Part shown: piece by piece, positions 1 to 10,757 of the stretch | Position numbering within the stretch: the stretch's first letter is position 1 | Layout of the letters: every line of letters begins with the position of its first letter | Source: Diplonema papillatum | Lineage: Eukaryota > Euglenozoa > Diplonemea > Diplonemida > Diplonemidae | Assembly: GCA_030068145.1 (NCBI GenBank) | Contig: JAPJBO010000119.1 | Coordinates: 1-64,000 of the forward strand | DNA: 64,000 nucleotides | Reading direction: 5' to 3' | Made by a program: the position numbers and the translations under genes | The notes under the pieces: model-generated | What the model was told of the DNA's origin: nothing | The model's database searches: none | What the model saw: only the letters and a program-made list of their open reading frames with translations

Positions 1-2838
1 GCACCTGGCAGCACTGGTCAACTACAAGGCTGTAGTTTCTTCGCATGCCAGTGCACACCGCGCACTTCTGCTTTGCGCAGGCATCGCAGACCGACTGCGT
101 GCGGAGCAGAGGGTCCGCCTGCGCAGCCGGTACAAGCACGGGAAGGCGCGGGCGTTGCGGCAGAGGGGTGGGCACGTCCCAGCGCAGCGAACGCTGTGCC
201 CGCCGCGCCGCGTCGTACTGCGGGAACACGTCCCCGCCCCAGTTCTTCCCGTCCCCGGCAGCTGCCCGCGGAAAGCTCGTCCCCAGCACCCCGTGCGTCT
301 CCTCGCCCCCGGCGAAGCGTGGGCGAGGTGTCAATCCCCCCCACAGCATCGGCGCCCCCAGGGTCCTCATCGAGCCCACCCGGACCTTCCGCTCGGCAGG
401 CAACGGCGACGGCAGCTGCAGGTCCTGGCACAGGCGGCACAATGTCGACAGCATCGTCCAGAGGGTCTTCCCCCTCTGGTTGGCGGCGAGCCTTCGTATT
501 CCCGGGGGGGCAGGGACGTCGACCCCGGTGTGGACCTCGAAGTCCACTGCCAGCTCAACGCACGACACCTCGCCTGCGTTGGTCCACCTCAGTGCCGACA
601 GCCAGCCCTTGAGCGCCCGCATCGCACGGCCGCCGTACGGCCATCTCGGCGGCTCATCCGGAAGGCGGTCGAAGTCGAACAGGTGTTGCACCGCCGGCAG
701 CGGCGCAGCTGCGTGCCAGGGGTGCATCGGTTGCACTGCGGAGAGGCGGCGTCGCTCCGCCTCCACGCGTGCAGTGTACACCGCCGCCATGAGGCGGTGA
801 AGGGCCGCGACCTCCACCCGCATTCCTTCGACAATAACCCCATGCACACGCGTGCAAGACGGCCACCTCGCCCGGTCCGCCCGCAGGAGTTCGGCGAAGC
901 AAGGACGGCCGCGAATCTCGTCGTAGGCGGGGCACTCCCACCACAGGTGATCCGCTGTGTCCTGGACGCCCAGGTCGCAGTCCCTGCAGCCGCGGTCCAG
1001 CGGCGGACGCTGAGGTTCCGAAGAGGAGGATTCGGAGACGTGCTCGTCAAAGCTGCCGGTCGTATCAGAGGCGGTCGACGACACGGACGCCGAGGAGCTC
1101 GGCGACCCGTCTGTCCCGGCCGCCCCTCCGTTCGCACGCGCATTCCGTCCCCACCGCGCAGCGAGGAACACACCCCCGGACAGAATCACCGCCAGCGCAC
1201 GTTTCTCGCCAGCGTCAGCCGTCGCTAGGCGCAGCTCGTTCGTACGCCTGCAGTCCACCCCTGCCTGCACGCCGTCGTAAGACGGCCGTTGCCTCGCAAG
1301 CTGCGTCCAGGTCGTCTGCCGTAGCCGTGCCCGGATGGCGTGGTGCCTCTCGCCCCTCTCCATGTCGAGAAGCCGGCGGCCCTCGAGCGCCGCGGTCGCA
1401 AAGTCGTGGCCTTCGAAATCGATGCCCGCGACCGTGAAACCGTCAGAGATGGCGATCCCGACAGGTCCCAGGCGCGCCTTCGGCAACAACACACCGTGCC
1501 GGCTGTAAAGCCGGGCGATGTTCAGCATGCGGGCGTGTACGCGGGGGAGCCTCTCGCACGTGTCGAAAAGCGAGCACAGGATCCTGTACGGCCGAGCCAA
1601 CAGTGGGTCCATTCGGTGGGCTTTCGCCAGGATGGCCAGCACCGCCGTCACATTCCTCGACGGATGCTTCGTCCCGAAAGCTCCCTTCACTACCCGCGAC
1701 CGCAGCCCCCTGAGGCACGTCTGCGTGTACCCCTCGTACGAGCACCCCGCCAGCACGCTTCCGAGGACATTGGAGCTCGCCACCTCGCAGCGGACATCGA
1801 ATGGAAGGCGCGAGGTGCTCAGCCTGTCCAGCAATGCGTTATGGGCCTTCAGACGCGCGTCGTTGGTACGTTCCGCCTGAACGCTCGCGACACTCGTACG
1901 CACACCGAGGATCTTCGCCGCCGTCGCTGTCGGTATCGTCTCGTCGCCGACTGCCAGCACGCTCGTATAGGGCCGCCGCCGACGCTGCCGCACCGTGCCC
2001 GCGGGGATCCCCATCGCCAGTGTCTTCGTCATGTTCAGCCGCATCCCTGTCAGGGCGCAGAACTGTGCGATGACGTCGACCGCCTGCTGCAGCTCGGACT
2101 CCACGGACGCGAAGAGCGTGGCATCATCCGCCAGCGACTCCGACGAAACCTCCGGTACGCGCGCCGACACCGCTCGGAGCACTATCGACAGCAAGGCGTT
2201 GATGAGGATCACCGAAAGTGGGCACCCCTGCAAGATACCGTTGGTGACCTCAAACTCGGAACCCACGCCCAGCGGCAGCTTAAACCGGCGCTTCATCCCA
2301 CGGTACATGGCGCGCAGGGGGCGCAGGATGCGCGCGTCGAGGCCCATCCCTTCGGCAAGCCGGAGAACGATCCCCTGCGGTACCCGGTCGAAGCACTTCG
2401 CGAAATCGAGTGCGACCATGTACAGCGACTTCGACTCGTCGAGCAGCGTCTCCTCGATCAGCGTCGTCAGCTCCATGAGGACGTCGTCCGTCCGATGCCC
2501 TCTGCGGAAGCCGTGCTGCGACGGAAGAATCCAGCCGTCCTGCCACTCCATGACGTCTTGCAAACGCCTGCAGGCCCATAACCGATAGACGCAGCTCGTC
2601 ACGGTGATTGGCCGCAAGTTGGTCGGCGAGGTGTCGTCGGTCTTTGGTATGAGCGACACCAACGACGTCAGCATACCCTTCGGCCACTCCCCTCGCTCCT
2701 CCACCAGATTGAAAAGCGTCGCGAACCCGTCCAGCAGCTCGTCGGGCAGGGCCTTCAGTTCGTTTAAACGCCAGCCGTCCACCCCACACGCCGTAGTCTT
2801 CTTCTTCCGCTTGTTGACTCCCACTTTTTGATCTGCAC
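1..2838 (-). CDS. Reverse transcriptase ORF of LINE-A (partial at both ends)
   Basis: The frame is uninterrupted for about 945 codons. In order it shows the RT finger/palm block (ACGVDGWRLNELKALP), the palm aspartate motif FAKCFDRVP near 2400, the NGILQGCPLSVILINALLS block near 2220-2270, and the catalytic box as LADD near 2120-2140, where most LINEs have YADD or FADD. A thumb and a serine/glycine-rich linker follow. A CCHC zinc knuckle (CRDC, then H and C in ADHLWWEC) lies near 920-990, followed by about 300 residues with a further cysteine cluster (CDACAKQKCAVC) near 60-110. No start codon can be assigned because the 5' part is missing. The product would reverse-transcribe the element's RNA at a nicked target. 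Leu for Tyr or Phe in the catalytic box is tolerated in some LINEs. Whether this copy is competent cannot be judged here. Confidence 0.85.
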
Positions 2839-2842
2839 TGCC
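1..2842 (-). mobile_element. LINE-A, APE-type non-LTR retrotransposon, 5'-truncated
   Basis: Read on the minus strand, one frame is open from about 2838 to the left edge and encodes a reverse transcriptase followed by a LINE-type C-terminal region. The fingers of the RT and any endonuclease are missing: the element begins abruptly where a 14-bp minisatellite starts at about 2843. The 3' end lies outside the window. The RT closely resembles LINE-C at 43.8-45.8 kb (shared block ITVTSCVYRLWACRRL), so both belong to one family in this genome. The long uninterrupted frame suggests a recent insertion. Confidence 0.9.
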
Positions 2843-3066
2843 GGGTAGTGATCCTCCTGTAGTGATCCTCCTGTGTGTGCCGGCGTACTGGAGGATCACT
2901 ACAGGAGGATCACTACAGGAGGATCACTACAGGAGGATCACCGCAGGAGGATCACTACAGGAGGATCACTACAGGAGGATCACCACAGGAGGATCACTAC
3001 AGGGGATCACTACAGGAGGATCACTACAGGAGGATCACTACAGGAGAATCACCACTGGAGGATCAC
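2843..3066. repeat. 14-bp minisatellite (GGATCACTACAGGA)n with inverted head
   Basis: About 13 near-perfect copies of a 14-bp unit run from about 2891 to 3066. Two or three units at 2845-2874 lie in the opposite orientation, separated by a short non-repeat centre (about 2875-2890), so the array starts as an inverted repeat. All three frames are open because no unit frame contains a stop, which yields spurious ORFs. The array lies exactly between the truncated end of LINE-A and the relic LINE-B. Confidence 0.95.
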
Positions 3067-3069
3067 TAC

Positions 3070-4330
3070 TACTGTGTCGAGTCTGTGCCCGTGGTGCAAG
3101 ATGTGTAACACCGCCTTGTGCTCGGCGGGCGGCCACATGCTGCCTCGTGGATATTCTTCCCAAGCGCACGCTGTTCCGCTTCGTCATTCCCGTTACCACT
3201 GCGCCGTAGTACCTCTTGGCTCCCGCCGACATGCTCACCAGTAGGTCCTCCGCGTCTCGTGGGAGCGGGAGGACAGCTGCCCTCTTCAGCTAGCTCAGCT
3301 TCGGCGTTCCTCTCCGCAATCAGCTTCGACGGCCGGATCACTTCTTCCGGTGACACTTTCTTTGTAGTCGGCATCACGTCCGCTTTTGTATGGCTTCGGG
3401 ACGCCCTCTGTGCCGTCACCTACTGTAGGGTTATAGTCGACCGTCTGCCGGATGGCTGACGCTGTCGTGAAGAAATGCGACTTCTTCTGCGAGCAGACCT
3501 TCATCCCCGTTAGTCCAGCAAACCTCCCTGATAGCCTGGCCGCCTCTTCCAAATCAGCGAAGGACTATATCATGCATAACGTCGTCGACATATGAGAGTG
3601 GAATCGCCGCTTCGATGTCCGCGATGTGCCGCATCCATGTGCCCTGCATTATTCCATTCGTCGGGACGAAGCCTTCTCTGTCGCTCCCACCCGAAAGTGG
3701 CGTTGCATGTTAATGTAGGCAGCCCGCAAAGTTCGTTGAACAGCCTCATTGAACCCAAGCTCCCCGGCCAATTTTAGCCGTGTGAGGAAACTGAACCGCC
3801 CAAGTAGGACCATCTGATCATGATCGTTTGCCAATTTGCCACCTGAAACCACGTCCAGGATTTGGGCTCAGGGTAGTGCGGTCAACGAAAACTCTAGTTT
3901 CTCGTTTCTACTTTCCCTTACTCTCGCGGTGTACGGTTTTGAATGCTACTGAGTCGAAGCACTTCTGGAAAACCAATGCGAGGCCAAAGAGAGGCTCTCC
4001 AGTGAGGTGTGCTTCGATGAGCGCTGTCAGGTGCCATATGAGGTCGTCTGTACCATGCTTCTTTCAACATCCGTGCAGGCCGCTAACTAATTAGGTGCAA
4101 TCTCGTCCATCACTGCTTCCTTCGGCCCGGGTATAGCACGGGGGTTATTGAGAAGGCCCGTTGAGACAAGGGGTCACCGGTGCTCTCGGGCTTCGGTAGC
4201 AGGTGAATGATCGCATGCATTAGCTGTTCCGGCCTTTGTCCCTCGCTGCGTCCGCCATTAGCAGATGTGTGAGTGCGGGTGTGTGCTTATCGGGACGTTG
4301 CATGAGGCCGGAGCCCAAGAAGGGGTGGTA
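3070..4330 (-). mobile_element. LINE-B, decayed LINE reverse transcriptase relic
   Basis: Minus-strand pieces in shifting frames align in order with the LINE-A and LINE-C reverse transcriptases. Near 4230-4140: EQLMHAIIHLLPKPESTGDP and FSITPVLYPGRRKQ, matching MLTSLVSLIPKTDDTSPTN and ITVTSCVYRLWACRR. Near 4070-3930: KKHGTDDLIWHLTALIEAHL and LVFQKCFDSVAF. Near 3850-3600: LGFNEAVQRTLRAAYINMQR, then NGIMQGTWM and SYVDD. Near 3520-3300: FAGLTGMKVCSQKK and VSPEEVIRPSKLIAERNAEA. Several stops and frame changes show it is dead. It is much more diverged from LINE-A than LINE-C is, so it is an older insertion or another family. A piece of the same sequence recurs at 28785-28912. Confidence 0.75.
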
Positions 4331-4690
4331 AAAGATGAAGAGTTCCCGTGGTGAGTTCACCTTGCAGCTCTGCCTGCGAGTCCGGTTCCCAATGGTGCCG
4401 GTAAAAGAAAAAGAAAAAAGTACCTTCATTGGCAGCATCTGCTGGCACTGAGTACAGAACTCGGCTGGGGTTCTTGCCAATTCGGAGCATCCGCTGCACT
4501 TCACGTAAACATGCGAAGCGCACCAGTGGCAAAAGTTGCTCCAGTTGAGCATAAGGGCATTGCACTGGCCGCAATGTTCCATCTCGTACGAAACGAAGTA
4601 AACTTTGTTGTCATCGACAGGGTGACCGAGGTTGTTGATTGGAACAGGTGGTCGACCGACACGATGCAACGGGACCATGTGTGGTGGCAT
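4220..4690 (-). CDS. Double zinc-ribbon protein, copy 1 (possibly a partial duplicate)
   Basis: A 156-residue frame with ATG at 4690. Residues about 38-86 hold four CxxC pairs: CGQC, CHWC, CSGC and CTQC, spaced as in double zinc-ribbon (DZR) domains. Family members bind two zinc ions and often act in protein contacts. It aligns over about 80 residues with exon 2 of the gene at 13350-14603 (shared CHWC, VKC, RTPA and CQQMLP). The ATG follows a plausible acceptor (AATACAG), so the piece may be a 3' exon whose first exon is lost or lies beyond the G-rich satellite. A possible donor (GTACTT) follows MLPMK, and the last roughly 40 residues read into LINE-B RT sequence, so the annotated C-terminus is probably not native. 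Function unknown; it may be a pseudogene. Confidence 0.55.
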   Translation of the reverse strand: MPPHMVPLHRVGRPPVPINNLGHPVDDNKVYFVSYEMEHCGQCNALMLNWSNFCHWCASHVYVKCSGCSELARTPAEFCTQCQQMLPMKVLFSFSFTGTIGNRTRRQSCKVNSPRELFIFYHPFLGSGLMQRPDKHTPALTHLLMADAARDKGRNS

Positions 4691-4696
4691 CTGTAT

Positions 4697-4826
4697 TTGT
4701 ATGTTGGGGGGTTTGTGTGTTGTTCAGGGGGGGTCGCTTCGTGTGGGGGATACTTGTATGTCGTTCAGGGGGGTTTGTGTGCTGTTCAGGGGGGGGTTTG
4801 TGTGCTGTTCAGGGGGGAAAATCTTA
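4697..4826 (+). repeat. G-rich satellite, about 22-bp unit (left block)
   Basis: Imperfect tandem units of the form G6-9 followed by TTTGTGTGTTGTTCA, about six copies. The same unit recurs at 6079-6101 and 12971-13130 in the same orientation. Runs of six or more G at about 22-nt spacing on one strand could form G-quadruplexes. Confidence 0.9.
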
Positions 4827-4829
4827 GTT

Positions 4830-5275
4830 TCGTGTTCAGGCGCTACTTGCCTCTCATGTGTTTGATGCTAGGGGGGGGGTAGGGGGGGTAGATACTCCCA
4901 ATTGTTGACTTTATTCGGATTTTGATGCAAAGGCACGCCCTGCAGCTGAACATGGGCCCTTGGTGTCCGCAATCGGTCCCGGAACTCGTGTACCACCCTG
5001 GTAGTACCCAGAATGGCCCCCAAACCCCGCCGGAATGATGAAAGATTGAGTTCAGGAGGGGACGGCAGGACGATCAGCGAAGCCCTGTAGAGAGCAATAA
5101 TGGTGCAAAAATGTGGTGCAGGAACAGTGCTAGACCCGCAAACACCTTGACACCATCCATACCCGCAAACCCGGGTTTGCGGGCTTACCTGCCAAGAATG
5201 ATCTGATAGCTCTTCCCTGACAAAGTGGGCAGGGAGAAAATACTCCGCCCAGTTGAAGGAGGTGCATTGCTAGAG
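4830..5275. other. No gene recognised
   Basis: Contains a G-run at 4870-4887 and otherwise unique sequence with stops in all frames. I see nothing codable here. Confidence 0.6.
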
Positions 5276-5392
5276 AAGGCACAGCCATATGCATAGCCGT
5301 ATGCATACGTATGCATAGCCGTATGCAGCGCCGTATGCGTATGCGTATGCGTATGCAGGTTTGGGTGCATACGCGTATGCAGCCGTATGCAG
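5276..5392. repeat. Hexanucleotide-type microsatellite (TATGCR)n
   Basis: Tandem TATGCA, TATGCG and TATGCC units with short interruptions directly precede copy 1 of the 160-bp repeat. Confidence 0.9.
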
Positions 5393-5410
5393 CCACCATA
5401 GCTCTGGGGG

Positions 5411-5573
5411 GGGGGATTGCAAGAACGTGCTTGGAATGGGTATGTGCTCAACACCGCACTGGTCCCGTCTGCGCCGTGTTTCGGTCCTATAAGCCACGGA
5501 CACATAAGGCGGACCATCATCAGCGTGGAACCTGAGTGTCTGCAGACAGGACTGCGGTGTGAGTCTGGTTTGT
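5411..5573 (+). repeat. 160-bp dispersed repeat, copy 1
   Basis: First of four near-identical copies in this window (also 5911-6073, 27010-27183 and 28624-28757), all on the plus strand. Each begins inside a run of G followed by ATTGCAAGAACGTGC and ends with GAGTCTGGTTTGT. No TIRs, polyA tail or pol III boxes were found, so the class is unknown. The stretch 5574-5910 between copies 1 and 2 holds no recognisable gene. Confidence 0.9.
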
Positions 5574-5910
5574 CAGGCGGCTGTTCGTAGCTCGTCACAG
5601 CCAGGACCACCCGTGCTACTAGAGCACAGGCGAATCCGTCACGGGGAGAAGGCCCCTACAACCATGTCTGAGCAATCAGTTAAAAAACTCAGGGCACTCG
5701 CCCTGATTGTGACTGCGACTCGCTAGGCAGCACTGACTTGTCTTCTTTTTACGGTGGCAATCTGCGAAGTAAACTCCGCAGAGCACAGTGGACATGGGGT
5801 TGCCGTGTGCAGCACCAATGGTTGAAGTACCAAAAGGAAAAGACTGCGAGGAAGTAATCCTGCGTGCTGAGGGCAGCAAGTCGCGTTACGCAAAGTACCC
5901 TACTGGAATG

Positions 5911-6073
5911 GGGGGATTGCAAGAACGTGCTTGGAATGGGTATGTGCTCAACACCGCACTGGTCCCGTCTGCGCCGTGTTTCGGTCCTTCAAGCCACGGA
6001 CACATAAGGCGGACCATCATCAGCGTGGATCCTGAGTGTCTGCAGACAGGACTGCAGTGTGAGTCTGGTTTGT
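5911..6073 (+). repeat. 160-bp dispersed repeat, copy 2
   Basis: Differs from copy 1 at only a handful of positions. It is preceded by a short G-run and followed by an 11-13 base G-run that leads into one unit of the G-rich satellite and then the nested transposon complex. Confidence 0.9.
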
Positions 6074-6131
6074 TGTTTGGGGGGGGGGGGGTTGTGTGCT
6101 GTACACGACGCACTAGTAAGGTACATAACTT

Positions 6132-6300
6132 GTGAAAATAACTAGTTATTTTATAACTAGTTGTATTTGATAACTTGTGACTAGCACAAGCTAGGTGTAT
6201 AACTAGCACGAGCTAGTTATATAGCTAGCTCTGCTAGTAATATAACTAGCTCTGCTAGTTATATAACTAGCTCGTGCTAGTTATATAACTAGCTCTGAGT
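6132..6300. repeat. Palindromic ACTAG/TATATA satellite (left arm)
   Basis: About eight degenerate units of roughly 21 bp, each built around GCTAGTTATATAACTAGC and joined by CTCGTG or CTCTG. The unit is self-complementary, so the array can fold on itself. Related units lie at 12128-12215 and 12893-12960 at the other end of the complex. Confidence 0.85.
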
Positions 6301-6365
6301 AGTAGTATAACTCCTGTAGGCATTTTTAGGGTAAAATGCATTGAAGCCCACCACATCTTGAAAGA

Positions 6366-6770
6366 CGAGGACTTTAAAACTCAGTGTCCCGGTGTCAGAC
6401 ACCGGGAAACCCCGATGTGTCAAAAAAAGTCGTACGTCCCTTTTTAGAGTTAAGGTTTTTGTTAGTGAAGAAGTGAAGCCACTGGTGAGCACCACAGCGG
6501 AAACTACTGGCGGCATCTATTTGTGGAAAATTCTCTCACGACAGAAACTCATGGTGGAATTTTTTCATAACGGAAACTATTGGTGGAAAGTTCTCTCACA
6601 ACAGAAACCTGATGGAAACTTTCTCGTGGCGGAAACTACTTGCGGAAATTTTTTTCGTGGGAAATTGTTGGTGGAAACCTTCTACAACGGAAACTATTGG
6701 TGGAAATTTCTCTCACGAAAACCTGGTGGAGTTTTTCTTGTGGCGAAAACAGGCCTTACGTTCAGCATGC
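6366..6770 (+). repeat. Hairpin end plus GGAAATTTCTC satellite, block 1
   Basis: Begins with a perfect-stem hairpin (CCCGGTGTCAGACACCGGG, near 6388-6408) followed by GTGTCAAAAAAAG. About ten degenerate 30-37 bp units follow, containing GGAAACTATTGGTGGAAA and TCTCACG. The same combination, inverted, occupies 39300-40100, and the satellite alone recurs at 11735-11910. The long open frame across it is an artefact of the repeat. Confidence 0.8.
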
Positions 6771-6881
6771 TGAACGTACTGATTTCAGCACGTTACTTTT
6801 TTTTGATCTTTTTTGTACACATGCTGAAAGCAGTACGTTATCAGCACGTACTACTTTTTTTTCTCTCCAGACACACTGGTA

Positions 6882-8454
6882 AAGGGGGGGGTCGAATAAT
6901 AACATTTATTTGACACACGCCTGGCTGTCAATTTTTTTTATTATTTGACCCTGTTATTATTTGACACACGGCAGTCTGGATGCAGTTCAGAGCGAAACGT
7001 TGTCGCCTTTCCAGTGTGGGCACACTTTGGTGTGAGGAATCCAGGTTCTCTGTTGTCCAGCGGTGAATTTGCATAGTGCAACACAACTGCACTTCCTGCT
7101 CGAGCTGTGGAACTGCAATTGTGGCACGTTGATCTCTTCCTCAGGATCCTCTTCGCCTCCAGCTCCGGCGTTCACGTCAGCCTATGACTGGGCATCTTGT
7201 GAAGGCTGTGGTGCTTGGCACGGCGCCGAGCCAGAGCCGTCACATTGGCTGATGTGTTCGTCAAGGAAGGAGGTAACGACATAGAGGTTGCACCTTGGAC
7301 AGCAGTTCAGTTCAGAAACGGGTTTCGGAGCTGCGGTAGAGCACACGTTCATCCCCGTAGTTGACAATCTGTGGTGTCCACACGTAGTCTGGCAACTTAG
7401 GAGTTTGACATCATTTTTTGCCGAACTCCCCGGGCACCCAAGGGAGTAGCCCAGTTTCTTGAAGCTAACATGCACATTAATCTTGTCGAGGGTTTTCGCA
7501 GTTGCCTGGGCCACCCACTCCGCGAGTGGCACTGTTCATCTTGGCCATTGCTTTGTCGAAGAAGTACGTAGATGAACAGGCATCGTAGAGTTTGAGGACG
7601 AAGAATACGTCCAGGTCACAAAACTGGACGTCTTGAGTGCAGCCAGATGGAATGATGATAACGGAAACTCCACGTCGGCATAAGACTGTGCAGCAGCTTC
7701 GGTGACGTGAGGAGTAGCAGTCAACTATCAGTAACACCCGCTGTCCCTTATATTCCTTGGCCAGGTATTCTCCGTACTCCAAGATAAAAATTTGCTCGTG
7801 GTGACACCGCACTTCGTGAATGCTACGTTCACGTCTTTGCTGTAGGCACTGGACTCTGCAGCTTTCTGACGGTGCCAGCACCAGAGAAAATCAAGAAGGG
7901 GTTCGGTTGTTTCACGGAAGAGCCGTCTGGTTTGGAAGCCACACCAAAGAGCAGTGCTGCAAAGCGCTTTCAACACGAAGTACACTTCTGTCACGCGTTG
8001 CAGCGCAATCGTGAAAACACCATTGACGACAGTCAATGAAGCACTGCTTCAGCACCGGACTCGAGTGGATACTCATGGTAGCTTTCTGCCACAACACCGA
8101 TGGGGCGCAGGCATTTCGCTACGGCATTTGTATTCGTATACCCCGGTCATCACACCAAAGGCCTCTTTCGCGGGCAAGCCAGTACTGGTATGTTGCAAAG
8201 GCGATATGGTGCCCTAGCCTTTCTGACGTAGTTGCCGCAGGATGGCCACAAGACGGATTGTACAGCGCAACTTGAGCTGTGCGTCCTCTGGATGTAGCTC
8301 GGAACTGAGATGCGCTTGAAGCCACTGTCTCCATCCCAATTTTTTTTATTATTTGACACTGTTATTATTCGACACATCATGCCTCCCCAATTTTTTTTTT
8401 TTATTATTCGACAAATCGAATAATAACACAGTGTTATTATTCGACCCCCCCCTT
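6882..8454 (-). mobile_element. Pogo-like (Tc1/mariner superfamily) DNA transposon, decayed
   Basis: Perfect 23-bp terminal inverted repeats, starting AAGGGGGGGGTCG at 6882-6904 with the complement at 8432-8454, flanked on both sides by TA, the target-site duplication of this superfamily. The subterminal regions contain further TTATTATTTGACAC palindromes. The minus strand carries DDE-transposase pieces. The element is 1573 bp, short for an intact pogo, and the reading frame is broken, so it is non-autonomous now. Confidence 0.85.
7182..8036 (-). pseudogene. Pogo-like DDE transposase relic
   Basis: Segments in different frames follow the order of a DDE_1 domain. A segment at about 8036-7800 (FTKCGVTTSKFLSW) leads in. 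The second catalytic block is LLIVDCYSSRH near 7740. RRGVSVIIIPSGC then DVQFCDLDVFFVLK near 7590-7690 matches the family's PPNTT..QPLDQGV..FK region with the third aspartate. The domain's tail helix is EWVAQATAKTLDKINVHVSF near 7460-7520. A C-terminal CCPRCN..H..C zinc cluster lies near 7240-7310. The frame changes between the parts show the gene is dead. The N-terminal DNA-binding region was not found. Confidence 0.75.
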
Positions 8455-8457
8455 TAG

Positions 8458-9610
8458 TACGGTCCGGTATGCACACACACACGCACACATACAAGCAAGC
8501 TTTTTAGCGCCGAAGGTGCTGGACTCCCCCGTTCTGTGGATAGCCACTGCACCCCAGTACTTGTATCGTCCACCCTGTTGATCACATGCTACTGCACCAG
8601 TCTTCCTGCGGCTCGCTGTGCTCACCACAAATTTAATTGCTGGAAAGACGTGGAACCGGGCTTACACAGCCCTCCGTATGACCCGAGCACCCTGTACACC
8701 ATTGCAATGCCGGTACTCTCGTTCTCGTTGCAGGTCAGCTCGAAGACAGTGCAACTGAAGACCCTGAAACACCGAACTCTAAACCTCAATAAACGCGCGA
8801 ACATGGCCTGCAGCAAGTTCCTGTGTAGGCCCAGTTTGCAAGGCATGCTCTATTTATTTTTGCCGGGGCTCAACGTACTGATTTTCAGTACGTATTTAGC
8901 TCCAAGACAAAAGAGCTGCGCAAGCCCTGGGCGAAAACTACCGACAGAAATTTCTTCACGGGAAATTGTGGTGAAATTGTATTTTGTGAAGAGCTACTTT
9001 GTGAAGGAAATATTTATTTTTTCTGACGGGCGCTTCTGGGGGTTTTCGTCTATTTTTGCTGGAGTCTGGTGGTGGCCCCCGGTCCGGCAGGCCACAGTGC
9101 GGTTGCGCGGGTGTAAAAGCCAGGTGAGAGGGAGGCAGAACAAACCACGCAGCAATCGCATATACCCGAGCTGCGCGAGTACATGTGCAGCCCAGGAACA
9201 CACGGGACAGCAGCCACACCACGCGCCTTCATTGCTCCCCTCGCAAGCGCGGTGAATCGATTGGCCGTTACCGGCCACCCGAGACAGCCGGGCCATCGCT
9301 CGCACTTGTAGTTCACGCACCACAGCAACACCCACAGTTTTGTTGGGGTGCTCCGCATTCCATGAACGCACGATGTCCGCTTGAACAACACCAGCGGTTC
9401 GGCGCGATCGGTGATGACCTTGATAGCAGCCACTGAGAGAGCTGATGAGCACTTCTTCGCGGGGGCTGTACTTTCGACGATCTCTTGATCCAGACAGCTG
9501 CCAGCGCAAAAAGAGCGGATTCATGGGGGTCCTGTAAATCATGAACATGTGTGTGTTTTGTGAATTTCTGTTTCGTGAAGGAATTAATTATTTTTCGGAC
9601 TTAACCATAA
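8458..9610. other. Interior of the complex with unassigned ORFs
   Basis: Contains CA/CACG repeats near 8470-8490 and more satellite-like sequence at 8925-9015. A pair of imperfect direct repeats, TTTGTGAAGGAAATATTTAT near 8997 and TTTCGTGAAGGAATTAATTA near 9569, bounds a minus-strand frame (9548-8994). That frame carries a basic stretch (VVRELQVRAMARLSR) and may be a transposase DNA-binding fragment, but I do not recognise it. Confidence 0.4.
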
Positions 9611-10049
9611 GGGAAGCACCTAAGTCGGGAAAATATATAACGGAAGCTGCTTCCGTTATATATTTTTCCCAGCTTCCGTTATATATTTTTTCTGCTTCCG
9701 TTATATATTTTCCAGCTTCCGCTATATATTTTCCAGCTTCCGTTATATATGCTATGTTCTGATAAAGATTGGAGTGTTTCCATAAGTCACCACACAGAAA
9801 TGCAGGCCCAAAGTCACCGGAGAAAGCCTAACTAGATAACGAAGAAAGCCTAACTAGAGAAACAAAGGGCAACGAGACGCCTCGAAACCCCCGACAGCAA
9901 AATCAGCAGCAGCTTCCGCACCAGCTGCAACTTCCGCAGTTTCAGCACCCGCAGCAGTTTCAGCACCAGCAGCAACTTCCGCATCAGCATCACCAGGCAC
10001 AGAACCACCCGCAGCAGTTCCAGCACCAGCAGCAACTTCCGCATCAGCT

Positions 10050-10757
10050 TTACCAGGCACACAACGGAACGATGTTCCGGTGGGCGTCCTTGCAGCAGGC
10101 CACTAAGGCCACACCCCCGAAACCACCATGCAGCGCGGTTCCATCCAAGAAGATCTGGGGGAGAGCCCCGGCAAGAGCCCTCTTTGAGCTGGCGAGGGCC
10201 AGGAAGGCGCACTTGAAGTGCACCGGTTCGCTGTCGTTGTCTGGGGGACCAGGGGTTACACTCCAGACGCTCCCCGGGTTTGCGTCTGCAATGGCACGCA
10301 AATAGGGCCGCACAAGCCCGTATTCGCGGGCGAATTCTTCCATTTCCACCCGCTGCGCCTTCTGCTGCAGGCGCTGCACTGCAGTATACGAGAGCGACGT
10401 CTCGTGGTCTGCCTGCAGCGTCTTTCGGGCAGAGGCTACCCCATGTGAGGTGCTAAGCAACGATGTGTGTTGCTTCCAAACGGCCCCCGTTACCCCGCGT
10501 GTCACACGCCACTTCTCCTCTGGAAGGCACGTGTGATTGCCTACGCTCACTACCTTGACCTGGTGCCCAGCCTCAATAGACTCTTTCTTCGCCATAACTG
10601 TCCAGCTAACAAGATGGAAAGGCAACGAGACGCATCTGGAAACCAGCAGCTTCCGCACCAGCTGCAACTTCCGCAGTTTCAGCACCCGCAGCAGTTTCAG
10701 CACCCGCAGCACCACCAGCCGCACCAGCACCAGCAGCAGCTTCAGCACCAGCAGCAT
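10050..10757 (-). pseudogene. MULE transposase fragment (first DDE block)
   Basis: From about residue 50 the frame reads AKKESIEAGHQVKVVSVGNH followed by TC, the His/Cys region that precedes MULE cores. It then reads FLALASSKRALAGALPQIFL, DGTALHGGFGGVALVACCKD, and AHRNIVPLCAW. This is the MULE DDE signature around the first catalytic aspartate (xxDGT...G..L.A...D....PL). It stops at a repeat of the alanine/leucine-coding array at 9860-10060, so the second and third catalytic residues are missing. The ATG at 10757 lies in the repeat and is unlikely to be the native start. Confidence 0.7.

Noticed and set aside
155-1228. 357-codon plus-strand frame at 0.2-1.2 kb
   Set aside because: Antisense to the LINE-A C-terminal region with its CCHC knuckle. 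High GC removes stops on both strands.
1340-2581. 413-codon plus-strand frame at 1.3-2.6 kb
   Set aside because: It is the antisense shadow of the LINE-A reverse transcriptase, which has recognisable RT motifs on the minus strand.
2862-3244. Three overlapping ORFs (ITTGGSLQEDHYRR repeats) at the 14-bp minisatellite
   Set aside because: They are translations of a tandem repeat in different frames, with no domain outside the array.
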